A DNA stretch of 64,000 bases from contig CAMKKZ010000002.1 in NCBI GenBank assembly GCA_946413525.1, forward strand, positions 170,841-234,840, written 5' to 3'. Positions 36,753-45,366 of this stretch are shown here, in pieces. The stretch is from an uncultured Oribacterium sp. (GTDB lineage Bacteria; Bacillota; Clostridia; Lachnospirales; Lachnospiraceae). The notes under the pieces are model-generated. The model saw only the letters and a list, made by a program, of their open reading frames with translations. It searched no databases and was not told where the DNA came from. The stretch's first letter is position 1; the number at the start of each line of letters is the position of its first letter. Position numbers and translations under genes: made by a program.

Positions 36753-36906
36753 ATCCTCACCTCCTTTCAACATGTCCTCTTGCTATAAACACAAGTGCTT
36801 ATTTGAAAACTGTTTCAAAAATATGTATTTAATATAACATAATTCCAATAGTCTGTAAATACATGTTTTATCATACTCATGATTCATTCATTTGAATGAT
36901 GCTTTC

Positions 36907-36994
36907 ATATTTTGACTTGATGCCGCAGGCATTGAGTCCCATATGTGACGCGCCAGCGGCACATATGAAGTATGAAAGGCTTGCCTTTCATACT
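36907..36994. repeat. P4 three-hairpin element, copy 2
   Basis: 88 bp. It matches copy 1, but the middle stem reads CATATGTG/CACATATG instead of CATTTGTG/CACAAATG, so both sides changed together. The rest of the 36753-37153 gap is AT-rich with no confident promoter. Confidence 0.8.
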
Positions 36995-37153
36995 GTTCAA
37001 TTGAAATGCCATAAGATATTTGCTAAAATAAAGCGACAGTCAAAACAGACTTAGAGTCATAATAATCAAGACACCGAAAAGATACGATATGGCATCTTTT
37101 TGATAACAATGCAAATGTCAAAAATCCACTTTAACAACATAGGAGTCAATAAA

Positions 37154-38008
37154 TTGAAGTTAATCCATCCTCAGGAAACAGTACGGATAATCCAGGAAAA
37201 TGAATTTCATTTTCAAAAACGTTTTGGTCAAAACTTCTTGATTGATGAAAACATTTTGAAAAAAATCATTGACTGCAGCCATATTACAAACGAAGATTTT
37301 GTCCTTGAAATCGGCCCTGGCATAGGAACCCTGACCGAATCCTTATGCAATGCAGCCTCATTTGTTTCGTGCGTGGAAATTGATTCAAAGTTAATTCCTA
37401 TTCTTCAGAATACCCTGAAAGATTATTCAAATGTAGAAATTATTCAACATGACTTTCTGAAACTGAATATCAGGGAATTTATCAATAATCGCTCCTCCGG
37501 TCGTCCAGTCAAAGTCGTTGCGAATCTTCCATATTATATTACTACACCCATCATAATGTCTCTCCTTGAAAGCAAAGTCAAGCTAACATCTGTTACAATT
37601 ATGGTTCAGCAGGAAGTGGCTCAGAGAATCTGCGCCCTCCCAGGCTCCAAGGACTATGGCTCCCTCAGTCTCTTCATTCAATACTATACCTCTCCTAAAA
37701 TCATTGCCTCAGTCCCGCCCACCTGCTTTATACCGCGTCCTGCTGTTTCCTCCTCAATTCTTTATCTAGACTTTTTAACTAATCCGCCCGTAGATGTCAA
37801 AAATCCTGATAAGTTATTTTCTATCATACGCGCTTCCTTTTCCCAGCGTAGGAAAACATTGGCCAACGCGCTTTCTGCCAACTTGCGCATTCCAAAGAAT
37901 GACATTTTAACTACATTACAAGGCCTGTCTCTTCAAAAAGAAATACGGGGTGAGGATCTTTCTTTATACGAATTTGCCGTCATAAGCGATAGACTGCCTG
38001 ACTTTTAA
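37154..38008 (+). CDS. rsmA: 16S rRNA dimethyladenosine transferase
   Basis: KsgA/RsmA dimethylates the two adjacent adenines near the 3' end of 16S rRNA during small-subunit assembly. 284 residues from a TTG start (AGGAG at 37140); reading from upstream ATGs would add up to 15 residues. Motifs: FQKRFGQNFLID, SAM-binding VLEIGPGIGTLT, and catalytic NLPYYITTPI. The C-terminal basic domain is present (FSQRRKTLANAL). Confidence 0.93.
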   Translation: MKLIHPQETVRIIQENEFHFQKRFGQNFLIDENILKKIIDCSHITNEDFVLEIGPGIGTLTESLCNAASFVSCVEIDSKLIPILQNTLKDYSNVEIIQHDFLKLNIREFINNRSSGRPVKVVANLPYYITTPIIMSLLESKVKLTSVTIMVQQEVAQRICALPGSKDYGSLSLFIQYYTSPKIIASVPPTCFIPRPAVSSSILYLDFLTNPPVDVKNPDKLFSIIRASFSQRRKTLANALSANLRIPKNDILTTLQGLSLQKEIRGEDLSLYEFAVISDRLPDF

Positions 38009-38085
38009 TATTTCCCGCCTTGAATATATTTGTAAATACGCCCTTAAAAAAATCCAGAGCTCTCCATGTGCTTCTCCTTTGAACA

Positions 38086-38118
38086 GGAATAAACCATGCT
38101 TGATGCATGGTTTATTCC
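38086..38118. terminator. P3-type hairpin between convergent genes
   Basis: Perfect 14-bp stem GGAATAAACCATGC / GCATGGTTTATTCC between rsmA (+) and the 826-residue protein gene (-). Probably a bidirectional terminator derived from a repeat arm. Confidence 0.5.
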
Positions 38119-38154
38119 TTGGTATTTCCATGGCAGAATATCCTTGATCCTCTT

Positions 38155-40635
38155 TTACAAAGTTATTATTCCTACGAACTTATTGCCCCTTTCTTCAAAG
38201 TATGACTCAGCATCATGCCGGCCCATAACCTGGGAACTCCCATCTGCTGGGTTAACCAATGATATATTATAAGAATCATAAGCATAAATCAATCTGAAGC
38301 CATTTTCTTCATACGCCACAACCGGATTTCCTTTTCCTACAAAATACAGTACGCTGCTCAAATCCAAACCAAACGCATTTATAATTAAACTTCCTTCATA
38401 TTCCAAAGATATTGCAAGGTTCGGGAGCTGTGATAATATGCCATAAATATTGTTGATTGGATCCTTTATATTTGAGCTGTTTTCCCTATCGGTACGATTC
38501 CATAATATCCTATAATCTCCATCCATTATATAGCCAAAATTTTCATAGGACAGTTGGTACGCCCGTTGAAACGTCCTGCATGCCCCTCTGTAATGTCCTA
38601 ACGTATAATAGTAAAACTCCTGCTCCCCGTCAGCATCTGCTGATTTCTTCAGTTCGACCGGCGTGGCCTTTTCAATAGATAGATTTTTAGGTGTAAAATG
38701 TCGAATTTCCTTATTTTCAATGTCCTTGATTTCAAGGTACCATGTCTTTTCCAAAAGCTGGTCTTGATATGAATTTATTCCTTCCAATTCTATATTAATT
38801 TCACCCTTATTTGAAATAATACTGTCATCACCTGCATTTATATACTGGTTTCCATCATATATGTATTCATTAAAATGTATTCTTCCTCCTGTAACAAACG
38901 CATTGCCAAAATACATATTTTCCTTTCCATAACTAGTTTTAAGCTGGAGGCTGCTGTCAACGATTCTGATTTCCGAATACGGCATCTCATATAAATCTGT
39001 ATATTTTTCGGAATCATCCTGCGAATTTTGCTCGGCAAGGCCATATATAAAATCTTCACCTATAAAGCCCAGGGTCCTTAGGAATTTTCCAGCCTCCCAG
39101 ATATCCAATTTTTTTTCTTTTTCCAAATCCATAAAGCATATTTTTTCAGCATGAAAAATGTCTGCCGCATTATCCAAAAAGGCAATAAACTGTCCTGATT
39201 TCGAACATGCGAACTTTGAATCATTTAAATTCGAAGCAGCAGCCACTACCTCCAGACTATTTATGTCTATCCCGTTCACATTGCCATCATAATATAAATA
39301 TAACATTCCTTTTTCATTAACATAACTCAGTCTTTCTACATCCTCCTTCAATCTCTCATAATCTTTGATTGTTGGCATAAAGAATTTCTCAATTATTGTA
39401 TCTTCTGAATTATCATACGTATAATAGAGTATTCCTACATTTCCCTCATATCTTCCTTTGTTGATATAACCATATAATATGAAATCAATATCCCCATTAT
39501 TCTTTACAGATAATATTTTTACATCATTTTTCTGATAGGCAGATCGCATGATATCACCATCCTGTGATTCAAGTGATAATATCGTCATGATGCCTCTGTT
39601 GCCTGAGGAATCGTATCTGAACAACCCATTATTTGCTTTGAATGCGGTGAATTGGCCTGAAGATGATTTTTTGACAGAATAATCCTTCATGTCACTGATT
39701 CCCAGAAGCATCCTTTTGCCATTAAAACGAAAGGCAGCTCCATCAAAACGTTCCTTAGTTCTCCTGTCAAAATCCATAATGAAAATCCTTTTCGGATCAT
39801 AACGAAAAACATAATTATCTTCATTATTGAATTTTCTTATATTCCCATCCCCGTCAATGCAACTGGAGACATACTGTATTTGCACCTCCCCCATCACACC
39901 GTTTAATTCCTTTAAACTAGCATAAAATTCGTCCTCGGGCTGCATGCCTGTATCACCCCATGTGATTTGATTAAAGCTTGAATGTATCGTTACATGGTCG
40001 AGAGTCGAATTATCTGCCGTATCATCCGTTTCCATATATATTGTCAGATTTCTTGCGTCACTTTTTGAAAAGGTTTTTTGCGTGAAGTCTAATGCAAGAT
40101 TTATCATTTCTATCGATTGATCTTTTGTTCCCCAGATAATCCTGGTATAATAGTTTAAATTCTGCTCACCGGTGTCAATTACAATTCTTAACAAATACTC
40201 TTTTCCTTTATGTATCAGATTGTCAATGGATACTGCCATTTCCAGCATTCCATTCTCTCTGCGTAATTCGCTTATCCTGCCTGTTTCCACAAGACGCGTC
40301 AAATCCATTGATCTGATTTCATATGTTGCGGAAATTATCATTTTATTATATTCCCTTACGCGAAGATTTATTTTCCTGTCATCTGATAGCATAGTTATGC
40401 AATCCCTTGCGGCATTGTTTCCCATTTCCTGTATATATGCATGCATTGGATTAATCAATAAGCCATTTTTTTCAACAAAAACAATTGGAAGGTTTGGCTC
40501 ATCCATGCTCAAATATATTATGCTCGTTTTTTCCATTGAATTATAAGACAGAAAAAAGAACAAACATAATGCAGCCATGAATATGACGCTCATGCATAGC
40601 GATTTTTTTATGATATTTAGTGCAATTCTCTTCAC
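38155..40635 (-). CDS. Uncharacterised extracytoplasmic protein with N-terminal anchor
   Basis: 826 residues. One N-terminal membrane helix (SVIFMAALCLFFFLSYN) is followed by about 790 extracytoplasmic residues rich in beta strand and aromatic/Asp/Asn repeats (YDSSGNRGIMTIL, YLYYDGNVNGIDIN, FLDNAADIFHAEKICFMDLE), suggesting beta-propeller-like blades. I recognise no catalytic motif. The GTG start overlaps the stop of the DUF4446 gene by one base (TAGTG), so the two are coupled. It is the last gene of the parAB-DUF4446 run, a context that suggests a link to chromosome segregation or cell-envelope growth but proves nothing. Confidence 0.7.
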   Translation of the reverse strand: MKRIALNIIKKSLCMSVIFMAALCLFFFLSYNSMEKTSIIYLSMDEPNLPIVFVEKNGLLINPMHAYIQEMGNNAARDCITMLSDDRKINLRVREYNKMIISATYEIRSMDLTRLVETGRISELRRENGMLEMAVSIDNLIHKGKEYLLRIVIDTGEQNLNYYTRIIWGTKDQSIEMINLALDFTQKTFSKSDARNLTIYMETDDTADNSTLDHVTIHSSFNQITWGDTGMQPEDEFYASLKELNGVMGEVQIQYVSSCIDGDGNIRKFNNEDNYVFRYDPKRIFIMDFDRRTKERFDGAAFRFNGKRMLLGISDMKDYSVKKSSSGQFTAFKANNGLFRYDSSGNRGIMTILSLESQDGDIMRSAYQKNDVKILSVKNNGDIDFILYGYINKGRYEGNVGILYYTYDNSEDTIIEKFFMPTIKDYERLKEDVERLSYVNEKGMLYLYYDGNVNGIDINSLEVVAAASNLNDSKFACSKSGQFIAFLDNAADIFHAEKICFMDLEKEKKLDIWEAGKFLRTLGFIGEDFIYGLAEQNSQDDSEKYTDLYEMPYSEIRIVDSSLQLKTSYGKENMYFGNAFVTGGRIHFNEYIYDGNQYINAGDDSIISNKGEINIELEGINSYQDQLLEKTWYLEIKDIENKEIRHFTPKNLSIEKATPVELKKSADADGEQEFYYYTLGHYRGACRTFQRAYQLSYENFGYIMDGDYRILWNRTDRENSSNIKDPINNIYGILSQLPNLAISLEYEGSLIINAFGLDLSSVLYFVGKGNPVVAYEENGFRLIYAYDSYNISLVNPADGSSQVMGRHDAESYFEERGNKFVGIITL

Positions 40636-41138
40636 TAATGATTGTCCCTTTCCCTATATCCCAATGCCTGTTCTAAAGCAAGCTTTTCTTCCGCCCCTAA
40701 TTCCACTTCTGTTGTTCCAGCATCTACATCCTTGATATATAAAAAGCACCCTTCATTAGAATGAACTGAATTTATTATAAAGCCTGTATTTGTGAAGTCC
40801 AGAAGAGCAAGCGCAAAAGACATATTCCCACCAACCCTTCCAAAAGCATTATATTTGACCAAGCCGAATTTTTGATAGGATGCCCTGACACTTCTATTCA
40901 ATATGCGTATTAATTCCTTGTTCTTTTCGTCCTCATCCTCAAGATTTTCAACATGCGATTGAAGTTCAACGAAATAATCTTCCAATGTTTCCGCGTCTCT
41001 ACCCCTCATGAAATAATCATATTTTCGAAATAGCTGCACATATTTTGCATTTGCCATAATGCCCAGGATTATAGCTATGACAGATAAGATTAATGTAACT
41101 CCTAAACTACCCATCATTATATATTCTGAAATACTCAT
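40635..41138 (-). CDS. DUF4446 family protein
   Basis: 167 residues. An N-terminal membrane helix (LGVTLILSVIAIILGIMANA), then a coiled coil (ETLEDYFVELQSHVENLEDEDEKN) and a small conserved domain with the family's YNAFGRVGGNMSFALALLD segment. DUF4446 genes commonly sit next to parB in Clostridia; the function is unknown. It begins 80 bp after parB and is coupled to the next gene. Confidence 0.88.
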   Translation of the reverse strand: MSISEYIMMGSLGVTLILSVIAIILGIMANAKYVQLFRKYDYFMRGRDAETLEDYFVELQSHVENLEDEDEKNKELIRILNRSVRASYQKFGLVKYNAFGRVGGNMSFALALLDFTNTGFIINSVHSNEGCFLYIKDVDAGTTEVELGAEEKLALEQALGYRERDNH

Positions 41139-41218
41139 TTCTACTCCTATGTCTTAATATGTCAGGAACTAAACTCAATTCAAAACATCCTCTATTTTTT
41201 TCTCCTGTCATGGATTAT

Positions 41219-42277
41219 TCAAGGTAATGAATTCAGCATTTCATATATCCTATCTAAATCATCCTGTGAATAGTATTCTATTTCTACCTTTCCCTGTCCG
41301 GCATTTTTAGGTACAATCATGACTTTTGTTCCAAGTCGTGCCTTCATTTTTTCTTCCAACTCATTATAAATAGCCCTGAGTTTCTTTATTTCTTCATCGT
41401 TCGCTTCATCTATCTTTTTCTTTTTTGCTGATTCTGTTTTCTTTTTCTTTACCAGAGCCTCAATTTCCCGGACGCTTAGGTTTTCGCTTGCGCATTTTTT
41501 TGCGATTTCCAAACGTATATCCTCTTCTGTGATTCCAAGAAGTGCCCGCGCATGGCCCTGGGAAATCTTTCCTTCTCTTAAATAGTCTAGTATTTCGGGT
41601 TCCAGCTTTAGAATACGCAAACTATTGGTGATTGTTGACCTGTTTTTTGCAACCCTCTCAGCTACTTCTTCCTGTGTCAATCCGTATTCATCAATCAAAC
41701 TCTGATATGCAAGGGCTTCCTCGACAGCATTCAAATCCTCCCTTTGTATATTTTCAATAATTGCTATTTCCCTTGCGGTCCTGTCATCAATGTCCCTTAT
41801 AATAACTGGAACCTCTTTAAGTCCAGCTATTCTGGCCGCCCGAAAACGCCTTTCTCCCGCTACGATCTCATATAAAGGTCCCTGTTTCTTTAAAATTAGC
41901 GGCTGTATTACCCCATACTGCTTTATTGAATCAGCAAGTTCCTTTAATTCTTCCTCATCAAAGGATTTTCTGGGTTGATTTAGATTTGGCTGTATTCTGC
42001 TTAACCGCATCATGATTTGACCATTCATTTCCTCATTATTCGGATTTTCTGGTGACATAGCACCTGATAATGCCTGTCCTCCGATTTTCTCTGAATCAAT
42101 CATGCTATCGTCTTGCTGTGAATTTAATTGTTCTTGTTCATGAACCATATTATATAGAGTTGAATCCTTTGCCTGCTCCTCTTGTGCTCCAGGCTCTTTT
42201 TCATTAAGAATTTGTTTTTTTTCACTTCTGGTACCAAATATACTGTCTAATCCTTTGCCAAGGCCTCTCCTTCCCAT
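41219..42277 (-). CDS. parB: Chromosome-partitioning protein ParB/Spo0J
   Basis: CTPase clamp that loads at parS and spreads to recruit SMC. 352 residues: N-terminal MGRRGLGKGLDSIFG (ParA-contact peptide), an acidic linker of about 65 residues, the CTP-binding ParB/Srx fold with GERRFRAARIAG, the HTH (LTQEEVAERVAKNRSTITNSLRIL) and a C-terminal dimerisation domain. The linker is long compared with Bacillus Spo0J (about 280 residues in all). It is 200 bp downstream of parA, and matching parS sites lie at 43316 and inside rsmG. Confidence 0.94.
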   Translation of the reverse strand: MGRRGLGKGLDSIFGTRSEKKQILNEKEPGAQEEQAKDSTLYNMVHEQEQLNSQQDDSMIDSEKIGGQALSGAMSPENPNNEEMNGQIMMRLSRIQPNLNQPRKSFDEEELKELADSIKQYGVIQPLILKKQGPLYEIVAGERRFRAARIAGLKEVPVIIRDIDDRTAREIAIIENIQREDLNAVEEALAYQSLIDEYGLTQEEVAERVAKNRSTITNSLRILKLEPEILDYLREGKISQGHARALLGITEEDIRLEIAKKCASENLSVREIEALVKKKKTESAKKKKIDEANDEEIKKLRAIYNELEEKMKARLGTKVMIVPKNAGQGKVEIEYYSQDDLDRIYEMLNSLP

Positions 42278-42301
42278 CTATGCCTCTCCTTTTCCTTCTC
42301 C

Positions 42302-42400
42302 CCTATCAGAGTGGATTTTCGTCACGCTGATTCAATGACAAACTTAGTTTCAACACGATTCCCCTATTGAAGTGACTTTCCGTATCTCTGATTCATGGCA
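42302..42400. repeat. P5-like units, degenerate
   Basis: CTATCAGAGTGGATTTTCGTCACGCTGATTC and, about 62 bp further on, CTATTGAAGTGACTTTCCGTATCTCTGATTC resemble the start of the 69-bp P5 unit with substitutions. They fill the parA-parB gap. Confidence 0.4.
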
Positions 42401-42477
42401 TTCCAATATGGTATTTCGTCAAAAGCTCATATTTCAAATTTCATTCTCTACGTCTTGATGGCTTGTTTATTCTGCTA

Positions 42478-43242
42478 CTATAGATTATTTTTTATAAATT
42501 CAGCCGCCAATCTTCTATAACTGTCGGCGCCGGTTGAACTAGACTCATAAATCGTTATGGGAACACCGTGACTCGGTGCCTCTGCAAGTCGCACATTTCT
42601 TGGAATTAGTGTATTATATATATACCCATCAAAATTGCTTTTAACCGTTTTGACAACTTCCTGTGATAACCTGTTTCTTCCATCATACATAGTAAATAAT
42701 ATTCCGTCCAACTTTAAATCAGGATTTAAATTCGATTTCACGATTTCAATTGTTTCCAATATCTGTTTCAATCCTTCAAGTGCGTAATATTCACATTGTA
42801 TCGGAATCATGACCAGATCGCTTGCCGTCAAAGCATTTACTGTGATAGTTCCAAGGCTTGGAGGACAATCTATAATTATATATTCATACTTATCAACAAA
42901 AGGTTTTGTTATATTCCTTAAAACATAATTTTTTTTATCAACACCGACGAATTCTGCTTCCGTTGCCGCAAGGTCCATGTCAGCAGGAACCAGGTCTAAA
43001 TTTTCCATAATTCCTTCTATAATTACTTCTTCCAGAGGGCAATCTCCTACCATTGCGTTATATACTGTGTATTTCGAGTCATCTTGCTCCACTCCAAAGC
43101 CTTCAGTTGCATTTCCCTGTGGGTCAAAATCAATCAAAAGTATTTTTTCACCGGCTTCAGATAAAGCAGCAGCCAGATTTATTGCGGTAGTTGTTTTTCC
43201 TACCCCGCCTTTTTGATTAGCTATAGAGATAACTTTTCCCAT
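42478..43242 (-). CDS. parA: Chromosome-partitioning ATPase ParA/Soj
   Basis: 254 residues. Deviant Walker A KGGVGKTTTAINLA, Walker A' DFDPQGNAT and Walker B YIIIDCPPSLG identify the ParA ATPase, which binds DNA cooperatively with ATP and is stimulated by ParB. ATG 43242 is preferred because AGAGGTG lies upstream. An upstream extension to 43332 would begin MFHVKH, which is merely the translation of the parS site there. Confidence 0.94.
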   Translation of the reverse strand: MGKVISIANQKGGVGKTTTAINLAAALSEAGEKILLIDFDPQGNATEGFGVEQDDSKYTVYNAMVGDCPLEEVIIEGIMENLDLVPADMDLAATEAEFVGVDKKNYVLRNITKPFVDKYEYIIIDCPPSLGTITVNALTASDLVMIPIQCEYYALEGLKQILETIEIVKSNLNPDLKLDGILFTMYDGRNRLSQEVVKTVKSNFDGYIYNTLIPRNVRLAEAPSHGVPITIYESSSTGADSYRRLAAEFIKNNL

Positions 43243-43315
43243 TTTTTTCACCTCTTTTTCTATTTCATGCATTTTTTTCGGGTTCATTATTCTAATTTGA
43301 AACTGCACTGGTTGA

Positions 43316-43331
43316 TGTTTCACGTGAAACA
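43316..43331. promoter_or_regulatory. parS site
   Basis: TGTTTCACGTGAAACA, a perfect 16-bp palindrome matching the known parS consensus, 74 bp upstream of the parA start. Confidence 0.9.
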
Positions 43332-43460
43332 TTGTATCTTATCTGTTCTATGCTGTCAAATTTTTTAATTCATTTACAATTCGAATCTAATCATGTCATA
43401 ATCTACATGAAATGGAATTATTCATTCAGAAAAGTTATACAATTCTCTTTAATGAAAATA

Positions 43461-43661
43461 TTTCCACTTGTACGGTTGCTCATCCAAAGCGATATTTTGA
43501 TACGGTTTACCGTAATCAAAATATCGCTTTGGATGAGCAACCTACCCCTAAATGAGCAAAACGATTTGCGAAGCAAATCTTTAAGCACGCGAAGCGGGCG
43601 GTTTTGCGAATTTAGGGGTATTCAGAATGGCCTTTAGGCCATTCAACCGTACAGGTGGAAA
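43461..43661 (-). mobile_element. P2 palindromic element, copy B
   Basis: A reverse-orientation copy of the element at 34554, with the same arms in reverse order. The left terminus has one substitution (CCACTTG for CCACCTG). Confidence 0.85.
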
Positions 43662-43768
43662 AATTTAAAAATAGCCGATATAAATGCCTTATGACATTTA
43701 TATCGGCCATTTTTCCTCAGGTCATATAAAGTTAATTAAAATTCGTATTAAAAGAATATGGAATTCCT

Positions 43769-43945
43769 GGGTTTTTCCGCGGTACAAGGATTGCTACGGA
43801 AAAAAACCTGAAAAAATTTACCTTAAGGCACATATTTTCAGGACGAACCCTGTGGGATTCGCCTGAACAATACTTGCCTTGAGGCATGTATTGTTCAAAT
43901 TTTTCCGCAGCATTCCTTGCGCTGCGGAAAAACCTACAATAATTC
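43769..43945. repeat. P3 mosaic palindromic element, copy b
   Basis: Five consecutive hairpins: GGTTTTTCCG../..CGGAAAAAAACC, CTGAAAA../..TTTTCAG (43808-43841), CGAACCC/GGGATTCG, TGAACAATAC..GTATTGTTCA (43864-43897) and TTTTTCCGCAGC/GCTGCGGAAAAA (43900-43932). The last two are inverted copies of arms of the 16177 element. The right end reaches the stop of the DMT gene. Confidence 0.7.
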
Positions 43946-44839
43946 TGTCAATACAACAGCTATAAAAACCAACAAGCAACCTAATAACTCTTTTCCAGTT
44001 AAATGCTGCTTCAATATTATCCATCCCGCAAGTGCTGAAAATACGGATTCCATGCTTAATATTATAGTCGCTATAGATGGATCCGTATACTTTTGTCCAA
44101 TCACTTGAAAAGTATATCCGATAGCACTCGACATGATTCCAGCATAGAGTATCGGAACAGCCGCTTCAATAACATTTTTTAATTCGATTGTTTCAAATAT
44201 CATCATCCCTATAAATCCGACAATAGAGGCAAATAGAAATTGAACGTTTGAAAGAAGTACAGGATTGATTTCTTTGATAAAATAATCTATTGAAATTATT
44301 TGCAAAGAGAATAATATCGAACATAATAAAATCAATCCATCTCCTTTTTCAATCAAAAGTTCTGTGCCTGTTTTAAATGATATCATGTACAAACCGAGCA
44401 ATGCCAACATTACGATAACTATATTTTTTTTATCATATCTTTTATAAATAATATAATTCAAAATAGGAACTATGACAACATACAATGATGTTATGAATCC
44501 GGCTTTTCCGACTGATGTACTTAACAAACCAATTTGCTGTGTCACACTGGCAAGGCCTAGAAATATTCCACAAATCATTCCTCCCTTAATTGTCTTCTTA
44601 ATATAATGAACTTTGCTATTTATATTAAATATATTTGAATTTCCTTTTTTCAAAGACAAAAGATTACTATAAATAGAGATTGGAATCAGTGTTATTGTTG
44701 CAAGTAAAAACCTGGAAAATACAAAAGACCAGGGTCCTATATTGTTCATAGCAACAGATTGGGCTACAAAAGCAAAGCCCCATATCATCGCTGTCAAAAG
44801 TAACAAAACATTGCAAAATTTATTAATTAATCTATCCAT
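43934..44839 (-). CDS. DMT/EamA-family transporter
   Basis: 301 residues with ten predicted membrane helices in two EamA repeats (about 8-150 and 155-298). Characteristic stretches are TAMIWGFAFVAQSVA and the second-half IGYTFQVIGQKYTDPSIATIILSMESVFSALAGWIIL. Such proteins move metabolites, often amino acids or drugs; the substrate is unknown. ATG 44839 is chosen because AGGTGA precedes it. It sits between rsmG and parA and is enclosed by inverted P2 elements, so it may be transferred cargo. Confidence 0.9.
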   Translation of the reverse strand: MDRLINKFCNVLLLLTAMIWGFAFVAQSVAMNNIGPWSFVFSRFLLATITLIPISIYSNLLSLKKGNSNIFNINSKVHYIKKTIKGGMICGIFLGLASVTQQIGLLSTSVGKAGFITSLYVVIVPILNYIIYKRYDKKNIVIVMLALLGLYMISFKTGTELLIEKGDGLILLCSILFSLQIISIDYFIKEINPVLLSNVQFLFASIVGFIGMMIFETIELKNVIEAAVPILYAGIMSSAIGYTFQVIGQKYTDPSIATIILSMESVFSALAGWIILKQHLTGKELLGCLLVFIAVVLTELL

Positions 44840-44920
44840 AGGCAATCACCTGACTAAAAACAAAACTCTAATATATAATTTAAGATTCTATATTCCTTTA
44901 AATTATTGAGCACTTTTGAA

Positions 44921-44962
44921 TGCCCTGTTAGTAATCGCTGAAAGGCGATTACTAACAGGGCA
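44921..44962. repeat. Perfect 18-bp hairpin upstream of DMT gene
   Basis: TGCCCTGTTAGTAATCGC / GCGATTACTAACAGGGCA with a 6-base loop, 80 bp before the DMT start. No T-run on either side. I cannot assign it to families P1-P5; it may be an operator or a lone repeat arm. Confidence 0.6.
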
Positions 44963-45068
44963 CATAAAAATTATCTTATGATTTCAATTTGAAGAAAAGC
45001 CATCACTATGCCAAGGACCTTAATCATGTGTCATTCTTAAACATAATTTTCATTTTGTCCTGTAAATG

Positions 45069-45268
45069 TTTCCACATGTACGGTTGAATGGCCTAAAGGC
45101 CATTCTGAATACCCCTAAATTCGCAAAACCGCCCGCTTCGCGTGCTTAAAGATTTGCTTCGCAAATCGTTTTGCTCATTTAGGGGTAGGTTGCTCATCCA
45201 AAGCGATATTTTGATTACGGTAAACCGTATCAAAATATCGCTTTGGATGGCAACCGTACAGGTGGAAA
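45069..45268 (+). mobile_element. P2 palindromic element, copy C
   Basis: Identical to copy A by eye except for CCACATG in place of CCACCTG in the left terminus, so the insertions are recent or kept uniform. Same orientation as copy A, opposite to copy B. Confidence 0.85.
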
Positions 45269-45366
45269 TATTTTCATGCATATTAAACTATCAGTGATCA
45301 TAAAACTATGCTCATATATTTGACCGATTTATGAAAATAGTCTAATAGAAAGTATTCAGTTAATTA

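Larger units (their letters stand above)
43456..45273. mobile_element. Putative composite element: inverted P2 copies around a DMT gene
   Basis: P2 copies B and C lie in opposite orientation at the two ends of a 1.8-kb block carrying the DMT transporter gene, a P3 mosaic and an 18-bp hairpin. The outer flanks are the same 8 bp, AAATATTT (43456-43463 and 45266-45273), while the inner flanks differ (AAAAATTT and AAATGTTT). That pattern is expected if the block moved as one unit. The AAA and TTT positions are shared by all copies, so the informative match is small. Confidence 0.5.

Noticed and set aside
43243..43332. N-terminal extension of ParA beginning MFHVKH
   Set aside because: It is the translation of the parS site; a proper ribosome binding site supports the start at 43242.
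43456..45273. Insertion sequence with its own transposase
   Set aside because: The only gene inside encodes a DMT-type membrane protein; no DDE or other transposase motif was found anywhere in the window.
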